This document shows positions 1 to 11,344 of a DNA stretch of 64,000 bases, one piece after another. Positions within the stretch are counted from its first letter, which is position 1. The number at the start of each line of letters is the position of its first letter. Source of the stretch: Bisporella sp. PMI_857 (Eukaryota > Ascomycota > Leotiomycetes > Helotiales > Helotiaceae). The stretch lies in assembly GCA_021307315.1 (NCBI GenBank), contig JAJSPD010000015.1:1-64000 (forward strand), written 5' to 3'. Both the position numbers and the translations under genes were made by a program. The notes below the pieces were generated by a model. That model searched no databases. It saw only the letters and a list, made by a program, of their open reading frames with translations, and had not been told where the DNA came from.

Positions 1-619
1 TTTATGCGAATGTAGATTTCGCATTAAAATACATATACGCGTAGCTTTTTGCGATTGCTGTTAAAAAGTTTAAGTTCGTAGATTTTGAGTACTTTGATTT
101 ATTGAAGTAAATAAGTAAGTTAAGAAACCGGTAGTAAAGTATGCTCGCTTTTAGAAGTACGTAAAGTTGAATTAAGTGTCGTTATGTATATGCGATACAA
201 GTATTTCAAAACTTAGTGCTTAAAATGTTACGGTTTTATTGGCTGAACCAATATAAATAAAAGATTTTAGTCCGAGGTTTGTTGGTCTGGAAAGAAGTAA
301 GTATATCATATATAAGACTAGATCCTAATAACAAGTATACTACTGAAGAATACTATTTGAATTGAGCACGAAGCTCCTATCTACTGGGAAAGCTATCTAC
401 TTATATAAGCTTCGTGGGGTTGGATCATTGCAAAAGCCATGATCCATCACGTGACCTTCCTTCCCAGGGGTTCTCTGTGTAAGCCAAGCTTACCGAGCCT
501 CAGGCCCCTAAGGCATAAGTTCTGTTAGCGATGCGCGTAACATTTAGCTGCGAAACGTAGCTAGTCAGCTAATTACTTTTTTAAAAATTAATATTAAATC
601 AACTACTAAACCGAATAAC
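1..619. other. AT-rich gene-free stretch beside a transposon relic
   Basis: No open coding region can be supported on either strand. The DNA is very AT-rich up to about position 360 and again from 560, with a more balanced central part. It lies just beyond the decayed transposase at 620-1052, where the remainder of that element would be expected, but I could not trace transposase sequence any further. It is probably decayed transposon or intergenic DNA. Confidence 0.5.
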
Positions 620-1052
620 TTACGTTGTTATAAAACAATTGAAACATAAGCTTATATTCAGCTGCAACTCGCAAATTATCAATATTACGCAAGTACATCG
701 ATTTAAGTTCCGATTTATACCGAGCCACAAATTGGCCGATCTAGTTCTTTTTTACACTTTCTTCTTTTAGCTTTTCCGCAAGGTTCTTGACTATTTTACT
801 GGTAAGAAGCATTTGCTTTTCACTCAAATAGTTAATCCTACGAATAAACTCTCGTTCCTGAAGGTCTGTAAAGCATTGTCGGCTAACAGAGTCTGCATGG
901 GCTTTATAACAGGTTTGACTTTTCAGCTTTTTGCTGATCGACGTACGATCACATCCAAAGTGTGCCGCTGCTTGGGAAGCATTTGGAAACTCCCCTGATC
1001 GAATTGAATCAACAGCTTTGTCAATAACGTCTGATTTGGCGTAGTTATTCAT
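620..1052 (-). pseudogene. Decayed pogo/Fot1-type transposase, N-terminal fragment
   Basis: Reading from the ATG at 1052 on the minus strand gives 103 codons with a psq-type helix-turn-helix (ASQAAAHFGCDRTSISKKL) followed by the start of a CENP-B-like DNA-binding domain (LQEREFIRRINYLSEKQMLL). A TAG at 741-743 stops the frame. The same frame continues beyond it with text typical of Fot1/pogo transposases (SELKSMYLRNIDNLRVAAEY), so the stop sits inside a formerly continuous protein where related transposases usually have Trp. TGG to TAG is the change expected from repeat-induced point mutation or cytosine deamination. No DDE catalytic domain follows. This is an inactive remnant. The family call rests on motif recognition. 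Confidence 0.75.
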
Positions 1053-1550
1053 GTTTGAAGATTTATATAGAATGCATTTTTGAGTGGGATTTGATGTGGG
1101 ACGGGATTTGTCACGGGATCTCGGTTAACTTTTCTCGAGTGAGTTTGGTTCTCTTAGAGGTGACATACAGTAAAGGAGGTGCTTTAAAGTATCATACCAA
1201 TATCTTCTCCTTTGCTGTGATGCAATTTTCTGTGTTTAATATCTTCATATAACATAGAGCTAGAACTTGCTTTTTGGTAACACATTGACAATGGTACAGT
1301 TCTCCACAGCCAATGACACCCCAGGCTTAGAAGTGTCTTGCATGATGACTGTCATCTTGGGGCCGCCTCTCAGGATGACAAAATTATTGGGTGCATAGAC
1401 AATGCACGCGGTTATATACTTGTTCGTATTATTGAGATCCACTCCATCGTCCTCTCATCGCGATATACTGCAGAAAGTGTTGGGGCAGGGATAACACTAT
1501 AGAACTTAGCATATGTACTATTCTTGACGCCTCACGCTATCAATGGTGTC
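1053..1550. other. Intergenic region, nothing recognised
   Basis: The stretch lies between the transposase relic and the Clr5-domain gene. A 60-codon minus-strand open frame at 1260-1442 resembles nothing I know and has no supporting neighbour exon. No terminal inverted repeat was identified. Confidence 0.4.
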
Positions 1551-3055
1551 ATGGCCTTTTCCGAGCCAATACGCAAGCAATATGCCAGCATAATGGATTG
1601 GCATCCTCAAAAGCCAACTATCAAAAAGCTCTACATTGACGATCACCAGACCCTGGATAGAGTCATGTCTATCATGGCATGCGAATATAGTTTCCATGCT
1701 ACGTAGGTGATGGTTCATATTTGATTCACTTGCCACAGGAAATAACGAGACTTAGAAAAAACATGTACAAGAAAAGGATCAAATCATGGGGACTCAACAA
1801 GAACCTCAACGAGAATGAAATCCACATGATAGTTCAGCACAAGAAGGAACTGGATGCCGCAGGAAAATCATCGTTGGTATGTGTCAAGGGCCGGGTTGTT
1901 GATGCAAAAAGACTGCAGCGTTACATGGAGCGCAAGGAGCGCATCCACTCCCAGACTTCGACGGAACCTTCGGGTACTTCTAAACCACTCGGCATTGTTG
2001 CCCAAAAGATTTCGTCAAGTGTGCCGGTGCCTCTCAAACAATCTCCGGTTCTACTTGTTCCAGAACGTATAGCTATTGCTGCTCGAGATTACCTACGGGG
2101 CCATCTTGATAATCCCCATTTTCGTATTTCCCCGGCAGAAGACTATGCCTGTCGTACGCAAATCTACCATTGCACGAAAGCCTTTAACGCTGTGCTCAAG
2201 TCTCTAAATAGCGGGAAGCTCGCATCTCAAACAATTCTAGATCGCGCATTCAGCCTTCTGAAAGGCCCTATATCCAGCAATTCGCCAAGATCACTGATGT
2301 TCCTACTTAGATTGAGTGCCTGGATATTAATATATGACAGGCCAGAACTCCAGCAGATTCTGCATAGTTATACTGCCCAGCTCTCGGCTATTATAGGGGG
2401 TATCAATCATCCAATTACCACTATTTCGAGTCAATTAATGCAGTGTAATAACGACAATATCGTTGAAGTGCTGCCAAGAGTCATGAAGGAGATTCAGATT
2501 GAGCTTTTGAAAGGTCTTCGATCTGGTCACTGGTTGGCCGAAAACACTTTGCTTGAAGAATTTCAAGTGATGTGTAATGCGTACGGAGAACTTGAAGCGA
2601 TGAAACGTCTAGAAGAATGGATCAGTGGCGCCAGACGTAATTGGGACTTAGAGTCCGTAAGTTGGCATCTTAGTCTACAAGTTACAAGGGCAGAGACGCA
2701 AGAACTCCATTTTCGCCTGCGACCTAACGAGACACAAGAAATGCTTCGAACACTTGAAGGCATGACAAGTACTGAAAATCAATCTGTGGAGAATCCCACG
2801 CCCGAGGAGTTCATACACTCCCAGAAGAATGAATTCCATGGACCAGTCAGCGATATTTCTCATGCCAATTGTAAACTATGTCGCAACTCAGAGAAACCAA
2901 GACTATGGACACGCACTAAGAAGCATTTATTGAGTCATCTCCGAAGACTTTTGATGGAAAGTGGTCAAGTTGAAAGATTGAGCCAATTGCAACGAGAGTT
3001 GAGCAATGCCCATCAGGGCCAATGGGATCAAGCTACTGTTAAAGAAGTGCCTTAA
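1551..3055 (+). CDS. Clr5-domain protein
   Basis: This is a two-exon gene. Exon 1 (1551-1702) starts MAFSEPIRKQY and carries the first half of a Clr5 domain (W-x-PTIKKLYIDDHQTLDRVM). A 53-nt intron (1703-1755) joins it to KNMYKKRIKSWGLNKN, which completes the domain with the usual K-x-Y-K-x-x-I-x-x-WGL-x-KN ending. The splice was chosen because it fuses the two halves seamlessly. The Clr5 domain is an N-terminal module of many filamentous-fungal proteins and is named after a fission-yeast silencing factor. The rest (about 430 residues) is mainly helical, of unknown function, and contains a C-x2-C pair (ANCKLCRN) near the end. A pyrimidine-rich acceptor at about 3080-3090 leaves open a further C-terminal exon. 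The role is unknown; nuclear or regulatory is only an inference from the domain. Confidence 0.75.
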
Positions 3056-5040
3056 CGCAAACCTCTTTTCTTTTTCATCTAATAGGCAAATATCTCGGCT
3101 CCACTGAACAGACTTAAACTTAAACCAGATGTATCCTTGCTGAGCGAAGCTTATCGCGCCGCCATAGTGGATGCATCACAAGCTTTCTGGTCCCCAACGG
3201 TCTCTTCTCAATTACTTATCATCCTGATGCCAACATCTCAACATCACTGCTTTGTCAGGCGAAGGATACCAAAGGTTAATATTTTGAGAGCAAGTGGTCA
3301 GGCGTATAAAGGACAATATTTGTCAACTCATTTCTTACGCGACTGAGAACCGCTTTGTTGATATTTCGATGGTACTAAGATGAGCGTAGAAGTGGCAACT
3401 TGTGTTCAGAAATAGATATCCCGACACACGAAAACTGTGTTATTTTTGAAATCTATGTATTACAATAATCGCTACGACTGACTTCCAGATGGAGTTGTGA
3501 ATTTTCTTCTCTTGAGTAGTTATGCGAAATCAGAAATCATAACGAACTCATTTCATTGAGGAGTTGGGAAGTTTTGCCGACATCGATTTGCGATTGTCGC
3601 CAATGAATTCTGGCCTCCATTAACCAAACATTTTTGTATTTGCGCCTTACAGCTCATAATTTCTAGGTCTTTTATGTGACTTGAAATTGCATTATTTTGT
3701 GTCGTTGTTTCTCCTTCCTCGCGACAATGTATGAAGCTGTATTATGGAACCTTCGATATCGGCCAATGTCATTTGGTGGCTGCTGTCAAGCTAAAGCACT
3801 TTAGGATTGCACCTGCTTTTCGTCTCTTGCGATACTAGCTATAGAATAGTTAGATTCACGTTTGATTTTTCCTTAACTAATTTAGGACTCTTGCCATTTG
3901 GAAATGTTGTTTTTGCCGTTCTCCACTCTAGCGTACTTCGCACTTGATTTGCCTTTCCCAGGCCTTGCTTATCTTGGACCACGAGATATGCCTCGAATTT
4001 TGAGATATGAACACTTAGTTAATGTGGAGTTCTGTCTTTTTATCATCACTTGACAATCATTGCTTTCCTGGAACGTCTTCAACAGCTGGTGCGATTCTCT
4101 AGGGAAGGTGGCAGACACAGCTTAAACCACTCTCGATGTCACGCAGAACGTGGTTCTCATTTCAGTGGAAAATTTCACATATCCACACCAGGGTAAATAG
4201 TCACAAACCATAAGAGTAGGTGGATGCGCCACTTCTGACACTTTAGTAAGGACTTAGCTGGAGTTACGCAAGTTCTTCGTTTGTGTTTCGCCTTTCAAAG
4301 GCTGGCCATTATTGCAGACCTAACATGGCTCTTGGAGTATTACCAAATGTTGGAGTGAGGAGAGCCAGCAGCCGATGGCAAATACTACAGGGTGAATGTG
4401 GCTTTTTCTGGGAACAGGCTCAAGCCTATTCACAACAAGATCAGTAACATGATAACGGTGAAACCTTCAGTATTCGCTTTGATTCTTCCCCTAACCTCCT
4501 GTCAATGCTCACATACGCCAAGCTGCCCTATAAGTCTAATTTCGGCGGCTTTATAAGAGCCTATACTAACGACCTATTTAAGATACGACTCTGTAAACAT
4601 TACAATGCGCACAGCATACAATGCTTTCTGGTCTTTCAAAAATACTTATCTTGAAGCATTGAGGTCTCCCTGGCTCATCGGGATCTTTAACTAAAAAGGC
4701 ATCAATACTGTTCTGTTCCTATTTGTCCTACACAAATAGAGGCCGTTCTGATATGTTTCCCTTTTTTTTTTTTGGTACTGAATGAAACAACCAAGATTTA
4801 ATGAAGAGAACGAGGGTGCAGCTGATAAGTATAATAAGGCTTTCAGGGCCTTGGCGGCACATAGTGGCGAATATGAGCGCCTGTACGTCATCGGGATAAC
4901 GTACATGGTGATAAGCAGCAGCTATCTATGGATATGATATGGAAGCGGAGAGGAGGGTGAGGTGTCTGAAAGCAAATGGGATCCAGAAAACATGTTAAAG
5001 GAATATCACGCTATTCCTTTACCTAAAGATGGAGTTATAG
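3056..5040. other. Long gene-free stretch
   Basis: There are nearly 2 kb with no coding region I can support. A possible terminal exon of the Clr5 gene may occupy about 3088-3340 in one frame (KLKPDVSLLSEAYRAAIVD), preceded by a good polypyrimidine acceptor, but the matching donor (gtgcct) is weak. The remainder has many stops in every frame and a T10 run near 4767. No repeat unit or RNA gene was recognised. Confidence 0.45.
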
Positions 5041-5524
5041 TCACGGCGTGTGCTATGATTCGAATGAGACGTATGATCCAAACACGCTAGATGACTTTGC
5101 CACCGAGTGCGCCGCGTCAGGTAGTGCTGCACACCCGACTTACTATCCACTTGTTACGCCCTTGCAATGCTTCTGCACGAATAATGCGGTTGCGTCTGCG
5201 AACGCGGCAGTTTCCACAACTTCACCTGCTCCGGCTGCTTCAACAAGTCGCTCTGTAGGAACATCGACTTCTGGGCTGCCGGCTCCAACTGGGCCGAGTG
5301 GTGGGTCGACAGCCATGAAAGCTGTCACAAGCATAACTTTTACAAGTTCTACATCGTCTGGGGCAGGGGATCAGGCAACTTCGAAGACTTCTAATAGTTT
5401 CAAAGCACGTTTTTTGTTCTATTATATACTATTCTTACTAACGACTCTGTCGGCCAAATTGCGATCGAGTTCCTTACTTTCCTTGGGCTCAGTATCCCGA
5501 TCAACGCTATGTAACGAGGTTTAG
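5041..5524 (+). pseudogene. C-terminal fragment of a Ser/Thr-rich wall or secreted protein
   Basis: An open frame follows a possible acceptor (ttatag) at 5035-5040 and has no ATG of its own. It begins with a Cys-containing segment (HGVCYDSNETYDPN, later TPLQCFC), followed by a Ser/Thr/Ala/Pro-rich linker and a hydrophobic stretch (FLFYYILFLLTTL). This order (Cys motif, S/T-rich linker, hydrophobic tail) is that of fungal GPI-anchored or membrane-tethered wall proteins. I could not find the upstream exons, signal peptide or start codon, and the tail after the hydrophobic segment is too long and polar for a GPI signal. It may be a remnant or an incompletely visible gene. Confidence 0.35.
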
Positions 5525-6412
5525 CGACATGCAAATGCTTGAGTGGATCAGCTGATACCATGATAGCTATAGAGGTTGCTTGCCAAAGTCTTATAAACTT
5601 ACTTGTATTTGTTAATCTCGCTTAGACCTCTTAAACAGTCTTCTCCACCAATTATCGCTTTTCAGATTCACATCTTGCATGAATTACTGTGACAACTAGG
5701 ATGGTACAGGTTCATGATTATGAGAAGTTCTCGGAGTTATATTTTGGTTATTGCTCGTTGATTGAAGCTATTGATACTTAGGGGCTTGAGGGCAACCCCC
5801 CTCTGCCTTTCGCTAGAATGTGTTCATAGATTATTGATTATACGTTCAAATCAGGTCTGCATCCGCGTTTAGATTGAAAGTTCACGGGATATCATTGAGG
5901 AATCAACGTAGATGTACTTTTGGCAGAAGCTGGGTAAGGCGGATCAAAGTACTGAGAACTATTAGTAATACTAGCAACTCGATCGTAGCAACTCTCACTT
6001 CTCAGGAGTTTTAGCTCCATCAAACACCAATAAGTACAACCAAGATGCTTGAGGTACCGAGGGTTCATGAGAATGGTTAGGGCACGTAAGAAGTCAAAGA
6101 GTAGAATGTCTCGCTCAGCATCAAGCTATACACATCAAGTGCCAGCAACCTCGGAAATGTAACCAAAGTCTTGTCCGATGTGAAATCTCAGCACATAATT
6201 ATCGGCGCTCATACGGCTCAAAGCCGTATTGTCCTTGAGTAGTAAATCTGATACTGAACTCACTGAGTATATGTTGAATGTAATATTTATATTGTTCGTA
6301 ATGAGTATTTCCTTGTCGTGGAAGTGGGTTCTGTTTAATAATAGACCTGCTGACTAAAGTTGTTTGTTGCTTACAACGCAGGGGAAGGCCCATACATAAA
6401 ACTAGAAGTGGC
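5525..6412. other. Intergenic region, nothing recognised
   Basis: No supported coding exon lies between the wall-protein-like fragment and the 3' end of the EthD gene. Frames are short and lack family motifs. Confidence 0.5.
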
Positions 6413-7037
6413 CTATACAATCCCACGTTTCGCCTCATAGGTTCTCCAAACAGCCATGATATCCTCCGGAATATCGACCATCGCCTTCCCATCTTTAATA
6501 ATTGCAATTTTCTTCCCTGTGACGCCTTCCACAATCTTGAAATGATTCAATGCTTCGCTGACTAGAAATCTCCGCTCGTCTGGGAGGATGACTTCTTGGT
6601 AGTAGGCGTTTCGCCAGGCTTTCTCTCCTTCACTGAGATTTGCGGTGCCAGGGATGGATTGTGCCGCTCCGTCCCAATTGTGCAGTCTATTAGACAACTG
6701 GTAAGCACGTTTCAAGGGATAAGTTACAGAAAGAAAGCGTGACTGAAGAGAGCACCATTTTTTCAATGATGATTCTAGCTCCATGCAACGTACTCATCCT
6801 GAAGTTCTTGGTTCGTGGAGGACAAAGGTCCATGAACCTGTCTCTGTCAGTAATGTACATATTCTGAATTAAAAGAACGATGGATATGAATACCTGGGTA
6901 TAAGATTGATAGCCGTATGAAAGAAACCACGGAAGGACGAGAGCGCCGTGTCGCAGCCACGCTTCAGAGAACTCGGCCTGGGTCATTGATGGATTGCGCT
7001 TCAGCAGCGCTTGTTGATGAGGCCCGAGGGTTGGCAT
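6413..7037 (-). CDS. EthD-domain protein
   Basis: Three exons (7037-6894, 6837-6790, 6697-6413) separated by introns of 56 and 92 nt give 158 residues. The protein shows the layout of small fungal EthD-domain proteins: PTLGPHQQALLKRNPSMTQ with the FSEAWLRHG segment, then VHGPLS, LHNWDGAAQ, and the conserved core ILPDERRFLVSEALNHF. EthD proteins are ferredoxin-like dimeric alpha+beta barrels. Some fungal members act as dehydratases or decarboxylases in polyketide pathways, others have no known role. No PKS lies next to it; the nearest biosynthetic genes are about 6 kb away. The family assignment is firm and the reaction is unknown. Confidence 0.85.
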
Positions 7038-7416
7038 GCCTGTGGTCGATATTCCAAACTATTTGAGCTTATGGATAAAGACCTGGGATTATGAAAGAGG
7101 AGTTGTTTAGTAGTTTTATTAGGTTCGTAATCCGGAGACTGTCAGCCGCTGCTGCATTCGACGCTTTGACTAATGGAACCCTGACAGGGATAAATTTTCG
7201 CCTAGAAAAGGGGCGCATATGAACACTGATCTTCGTTTGTTCAGAGTCAGGGTAACTCAAGTATGAAGCCTTCCCAAATGTGAACGTGATGGTACATGCG
7301 ACGTTCAGATCAAATTTTAGACTTCGCTCTAATATGATGTTAAGGGGAATGTTATTATATCTCTTTTTTAATCTGACATTGTCTCCGCTCCATCAAGTCA
7401 CTACTGGCGCCTAAGA
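7038..7416. other. Intergenic region, nothing recognised
   Basis: This lies upstream of the EthD gene. Only short unsupported frames are present. Confidence 0.5.
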
Positions 7417-7676
7417 TTAAGAATCGAACTTGATATGGACCTGAGGAGCCTTCATCATAAAAGCGTCTTCCATCGCCGTCCATGTCCATATAGTTCCCTG
7501 ACCCCTTCCTTGAATTATCGGTTCTCGTCCAAGTATTCGAGTCAAAGTATCCGTAAAATAGTATTGGTGCCGATGCCCTTGATGGCTTCCAAGGTCATAG
7601 GCGTATATACCACTGTAATTTCTGAAGAATCGATTCGACTTTGCTTGGACTTTCATCATTTTGAGCTTCTTGCTGT
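7417..7676 (-). CDS. Possible last exon of a small unknown protein
   Basis: An exon of about 86 codons is suggested by a strong acceptor with branch-point-like ctgac (reading into the frame at about 7676) and an open frame ending in a stop at 7417. The product is rich in aromatic and charged residues (GIYAYDLGSHQGHRHQYYF, then TRILGREPIIQGRGQGTIW). I do not recognise the family. The upstream exon is not certain: a donor-like gtaagt lies about 100 nt before, but the reading frame there is unclear. It may be real but partial. Confidence 0.3.
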
Positions 7677-8012
7677 ACGCATGTCAGTATATAAAAGTGA
7701 GTAGGGGCGAGAGTGCTTGCAGATGGATGCTCGCCTTTACATTCGCTAGAGAAGAATATGAGGGATTTGAAACTTACAATCCTAAAAGGAAACGGGAGGC
7801 GAAAATTCGGACATGGCCAGCTGAAGTGCTTAGTATAGTGAGATGTCGAATGTTCGTTAAGGCGGTGACTGAGAGCATGGGTCAGCAATGTGTCCTTTAA
7901 GGACGGCACCAGTAAGAAATACTTACTATTCTGCGCGTACTTGTTTGTAGTGTCAACATTTCTGGGATATCATCAATCCATCGATCAAGCATTTGGATTT
8001 ATAGAGAGAGAC

Positions 8013-9017
8013 CTACTCAATCACCAAAGTTACATCCCTCAGCATGGCTAGGAAAGTCGCATCCATCCTTTCAATCGGACTGTTGTCAAATACTGAGAAG
8101 CTGTGCATATTGTCTCGATAATATATATTGCACGCCATAAAATATAGATCTCTGTCAGGGCGAATTGCACGAAGCAGTGCTGGTTTCTTGTTACCGGTCT
8201 TCATGAGGGAAATTTCAAAAATCTTAAGAATTAGTTCTGGAGGAAGATCTTTGAGTCGAAAAGGCTCGAGGAAAGTTGTGTTATAGTAGATGTGTTTTGA
8301 TTTGGCTTTCCATCTCTCCTTACGGCGGGTTTTGGCTGCAATATTTTTGTTGGCAGCGTCTACAGTTCGTTGCTTCTCCGCGCATACATCGGCGACACCT
8401 ATAAGCGTCGTTTCTAGTTCCGGGACCCAGCGCTTACCAAGGGTTACTAATCCTTGTTGTACCGCGTCAAGGATACTCTCTACGTTCTCCTTATGGATTT
8501 CCAAAATCAGAAGCTGTTCTTCTATTCTCTGTGACTGGTCTGCAAGACTGAGCGTGTTCCAGGAGCTTGTCGAAGATTCATTCCTCTCAACAAGTTTAGG
8601 CTTAGTTTCGGCGATAGCCTCCCTTGTGCACCTCTCAGCAAGGAATAATCTAGTTTGAAAGTCAGGTTTGTCAGTGCCAGACGCTCTGCATCTCTGGTTC
8701 ATCTCATATCTATTCGTTGTGGCTGGAACAGCGGGTACAGGTTGGGATTTTGATCTAACAGAGACTGCACTCCATCTTGCTACGTTCTCACGCTTAATCC
8801 TCACCATGTCGTTGTAGTATCGTGCATCGTATATTCGACGCTTTTCAGGGTTCTTCAGTGGTTTCCACGCTCTCTGGATCTTTTGCTGTTCAGAAATCGG
8901 GCCCATCGTATCGCTCTCATTGGCAGGGAACTCTAAGAAGCGTTTTCTGTAAACTTTCTCGATCTCAATATGCGAGGCGGTAGGAGGTACACCAAGGGTA
9001 GAATAGTGATCGTCCAT
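8013..9017 (-). CDS. J-domain-like protein with C-terminal F-box-like motif
   Basis: A single exon of 334 residues. The first ~70 residues follow the J-domain pattern (YSTLGVPPTASHIEIEKVYRK ... KIQRAWKPLKNPEKRRIYDA), but the HPD tripeptide essential for stimulating Hsp70 reads FPA. A charged, probably coiled middle section follows (EQLLILEIHKENVESILDAV). Residues ~255-275 contain an F-box-like segment (LKDLPPELILKIFEISL). The combination suggests a scaffold or substrate adaptor and not an active co-chaperone, which is an inference. The stop comes soon after the F-box-like region, where fungal F-box proteins usually continue, so a missed 3' exon is possible. Confidence 0.6.
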   Translation of the reverse strand: MDDHYSTLGVPPTASHIEIEKVYRKRFLEFPANESDTMGPISEQQKIQRAWKPLKNPEKRRIYDARYYNDMVRIKRENVARWSAVSVRSKSQPVPAVPATTNRYEMNQRCRASGTDKPDFQTRLFLAERCTREAIAETKPKLVERNESSTSSWNTLSLADQSQRIEEQLLILEIHKENVESILDAVQQGLVTLGKRWVPELETTLIGVADVCAEKQRTVDAANKNIAAKTRRKERWKAKSKHIYYNTTFLEPFRLKDLPPELILKIFEISLMKTGNKKPALLRAIRPDRDLYFMACNIYYRDNMHSFSVFDNSPIERMDATFLAMLRDVTLVIE

Positions 9018-9400
9018 TGTAGTTCTTCTGTGTAATTTGTTTATCTTTCATTCAGTCGTCGCGACGAGATAAATATTTGAAAAAGTGGAGGAAAGAGAAG
9101 CCTTGCATAAGGTTGAGGTGTGTTGCCTAAACTTAAGAACGGAATGGGGTTGTCTAAAGTGTTCGCCCGGCACCATTTGCACTAAAATTTGCGATTTCTC
9201 TCGAACAATTCAAGTATAGAACTCCATTTCATAAAGGAGTGATTGTTCAGCTTCGCATGGTGAATAATTATGCAAGTCTATCAAGGTATCACAAGAAGAA
9301 CGGAAAATTCCTTTTTGGAAGCTGAAAGCAGTGAGACACGGATGTCCATAATGGTACTATATCATGACCGGGCACGTTGGGAAGGCTGCATTATTAGAAT
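9018..9400. other. Intergenic region
   Basis: Spacer between the start of the J-like gene and the stop of the AlkB-type gene, both on the minus strand. Nothing else was recognised. Confidence 0.5.
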
Positions 9401-10839
9401 CTAGGATAGAGGATCTTCGGCTGCAATGGAAGCCGCCTTGCCCTTTTCTTGTTTCCAAACGGGATTCCCATCATCGTCGAACTCGGCCCATTCAAAGTAC
9501 GTACACCCATCTTTCCCTGGTACACTGCCGGCGTAGCACATCCAAAAATATTTACCCCAATTCTCCTTCTTCCTCTGCACAACTCTCAAAATACACGGTA
9601 TACCACAACTACATCGAGGAGTAAACCGAGGGTGCAACGCTGACTTGTAATCTCGATAGGTAATATTTATTCTTTTATTACCGGCAATCGGATGGGGGTC
9701 AATAGCTTGCGCAGGCGCGATACTGTGTTTCCATTCTTCTTGCATTTCTGCGTGCATGATAAGAAACGAATTGTGTGGAAGGTGGATGGCGATTTGTCCC
9801 TCGGCGTCAGAGGACTGCTTGTCCCCAATTTTATCATCGTCCTGAGGAACTATACGCCGGACTCGAAATTCGCGTGCGACCCCTAGAGATATGGATCCGA
9901 TGATAGCTCTTGGCCCCAAGTATGTAAGTTGGTCGGAGTGATATCCAACGCTTTCAGCACCTCCACTGTAGCAGTTCACAAATGCTGCATTTGGTTTCCA
10001 CATATTTGGCGACTGATACCGGAGCTTTCGTCCATTATGATGCGTCATTATACGCGCCACTACTTCGCGATTGACGGCTTCTTGAACTGTGGCAGCGATC
10101 CTGCGCATCTGTGGAGTCAGCTGCCGTACATCCTGTGTAGCGTAAGCACTTGAAAAAATTCACGTTGCACTCCTGAGTACTATGATTTCCTTACCTCAAC
10201 CCTACCGCCATTGTAGACGTACTCTGTTTTCTGTATATCTTGCTCCTTCGATCCTTCAACGTAGAAGCAGGATGTATGTGGACTCTGGACCACATTATCG
10301 AAGAGCTTAAAGGTATCCCTCTGGTAGGTTGTAGCTTCTGTTAATAACTCCTTCAGCAAAGCATTAGCTTCTTCGACGGGCAGGAAGTTATGTATGATTG
10401 AACAGGGAGTATGTTCTGCCACATCCCCTGGACTGTATAGATGTAGTGTCTTGCCACGTTTTGACAAAAGCTTCTTCTTTTTCGGGGACTGGCCTTGATT
10501 TACAGATGGGGCAATATATCCAGACAAAGAGCTCTGATGTCCCATAACGGTGGATTTCTTCGCTTTAGACTCATGGTTGTTCAGCGAGGCCGAAGCCTCT
10601 TCAACGGAACCATCATGCGCAAGGAGAATATCCAGTAGAACTGATTGTTCTAGCTTGGGATACACAGATGAGAGTATGGCAAGTTTGAAGTCCGTAGGCT
10701 CTTCCTCCTCTCCCAAGATAGACTGGACATCACCTAGTGCTGCGGAGGTAGAAGGGCTGGATCTACTAGAACTGGCAACAAGAGAAGTTGGATGCGGGGC
10801 AGAAAGCTTTCTCTTCTTCCTTACCACAAAAGCGTCCAT
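9401..10839 (-). CDS. AlkB-type 2OG-Fe(II) dioxygenase with CUE and GRF zinc finger
   Basis: Two exons (10839-10195 and 10132-9401) with a 62-nt intron encode 458 residues. Domains in order: Lys/Arg-rich N-terminus (VRKKRKLS, nuclear-signal-like); CUE ubiquitin-binding domain at ~50-90 (FKLAILSSVYPKLEQ ... GSVEEASASL); AlkB-like oxygenase core with iron ligands HSD in GYHSDQLTYLGP and a distal His in WKHSIAP, plus the 2OG-binding Arg in NKRINITYR; and a C-terminal GRF zinc ribbon (CSCGIPC ... MCYAGSVPGKDGC). AlkB enzymes oxidatively demethylate nucleic acids, GRF fingers bind DNA, and CUE domains bind ubiquitin. The combination fits recruitment of a repair enzyme to ubiquitin-marked chromatin. 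The intron choice fuses GGRVE to DVRQLTPQM. Confidence 0.85.
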
Positions 10840-11344
10840 CGCTGATTGATGATTAATCTGGCGCAGATTGGAAGCTCTCTTGGTTACCCGTGGTTTCCAT
10901 ATTCTAGAGATATAGGGTCATATCTTAAATATAAAAGAAGCCAAAGATCGATCAACCGCATTCTACAACATCCCGAGAACGCGATTTTGAATGTCGCGCG
11001 GTCACGTGAATATATTGTAGCCTTGTTTATCAGGCTCTGATTCAGATGGCGGGGTGATGGCCAAGCTCGACTGAACTCAACCGCGGTAATATAATATCAG
11101 ATGCCATTGAAGAACAAACGAAAATAGCATAAACAAAAGCTGAAGCGGCTCTGAATCACTTCAATTCAATTCACCTGTTTCAATGCTCTGATTGTTGCTT
11201 CATGTTCCTGCCACCTCTTTCTTGGATATTCCCTTTTACCTTGACTTGACCATGTTAGGGTTTCCAATTCATTGCTGGCTCATTTGTTCATAGACCCAGC
11301 ACAACACAAGACGTACATCTTGATATTGCAATAAAATAAACGGG
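10840..11344. other. Divergent promoter between AlkB-type gene and PEX7
   Basis: About 505 bp separates two divergently transcribed genes. No specific operator motif was identified. A gcgcggtcacgtga segment at about 10996-11009 contains CACGTG, an E-box type motif. Confidence 0.45.

Noticed and set aside
1260..1442. 60-codon minus-strand frame upstream of the Clr5 gene
   Set aside because: No recognisable motif, no convincing splice partner, and it lies in a transposon-derived neighbourhood.
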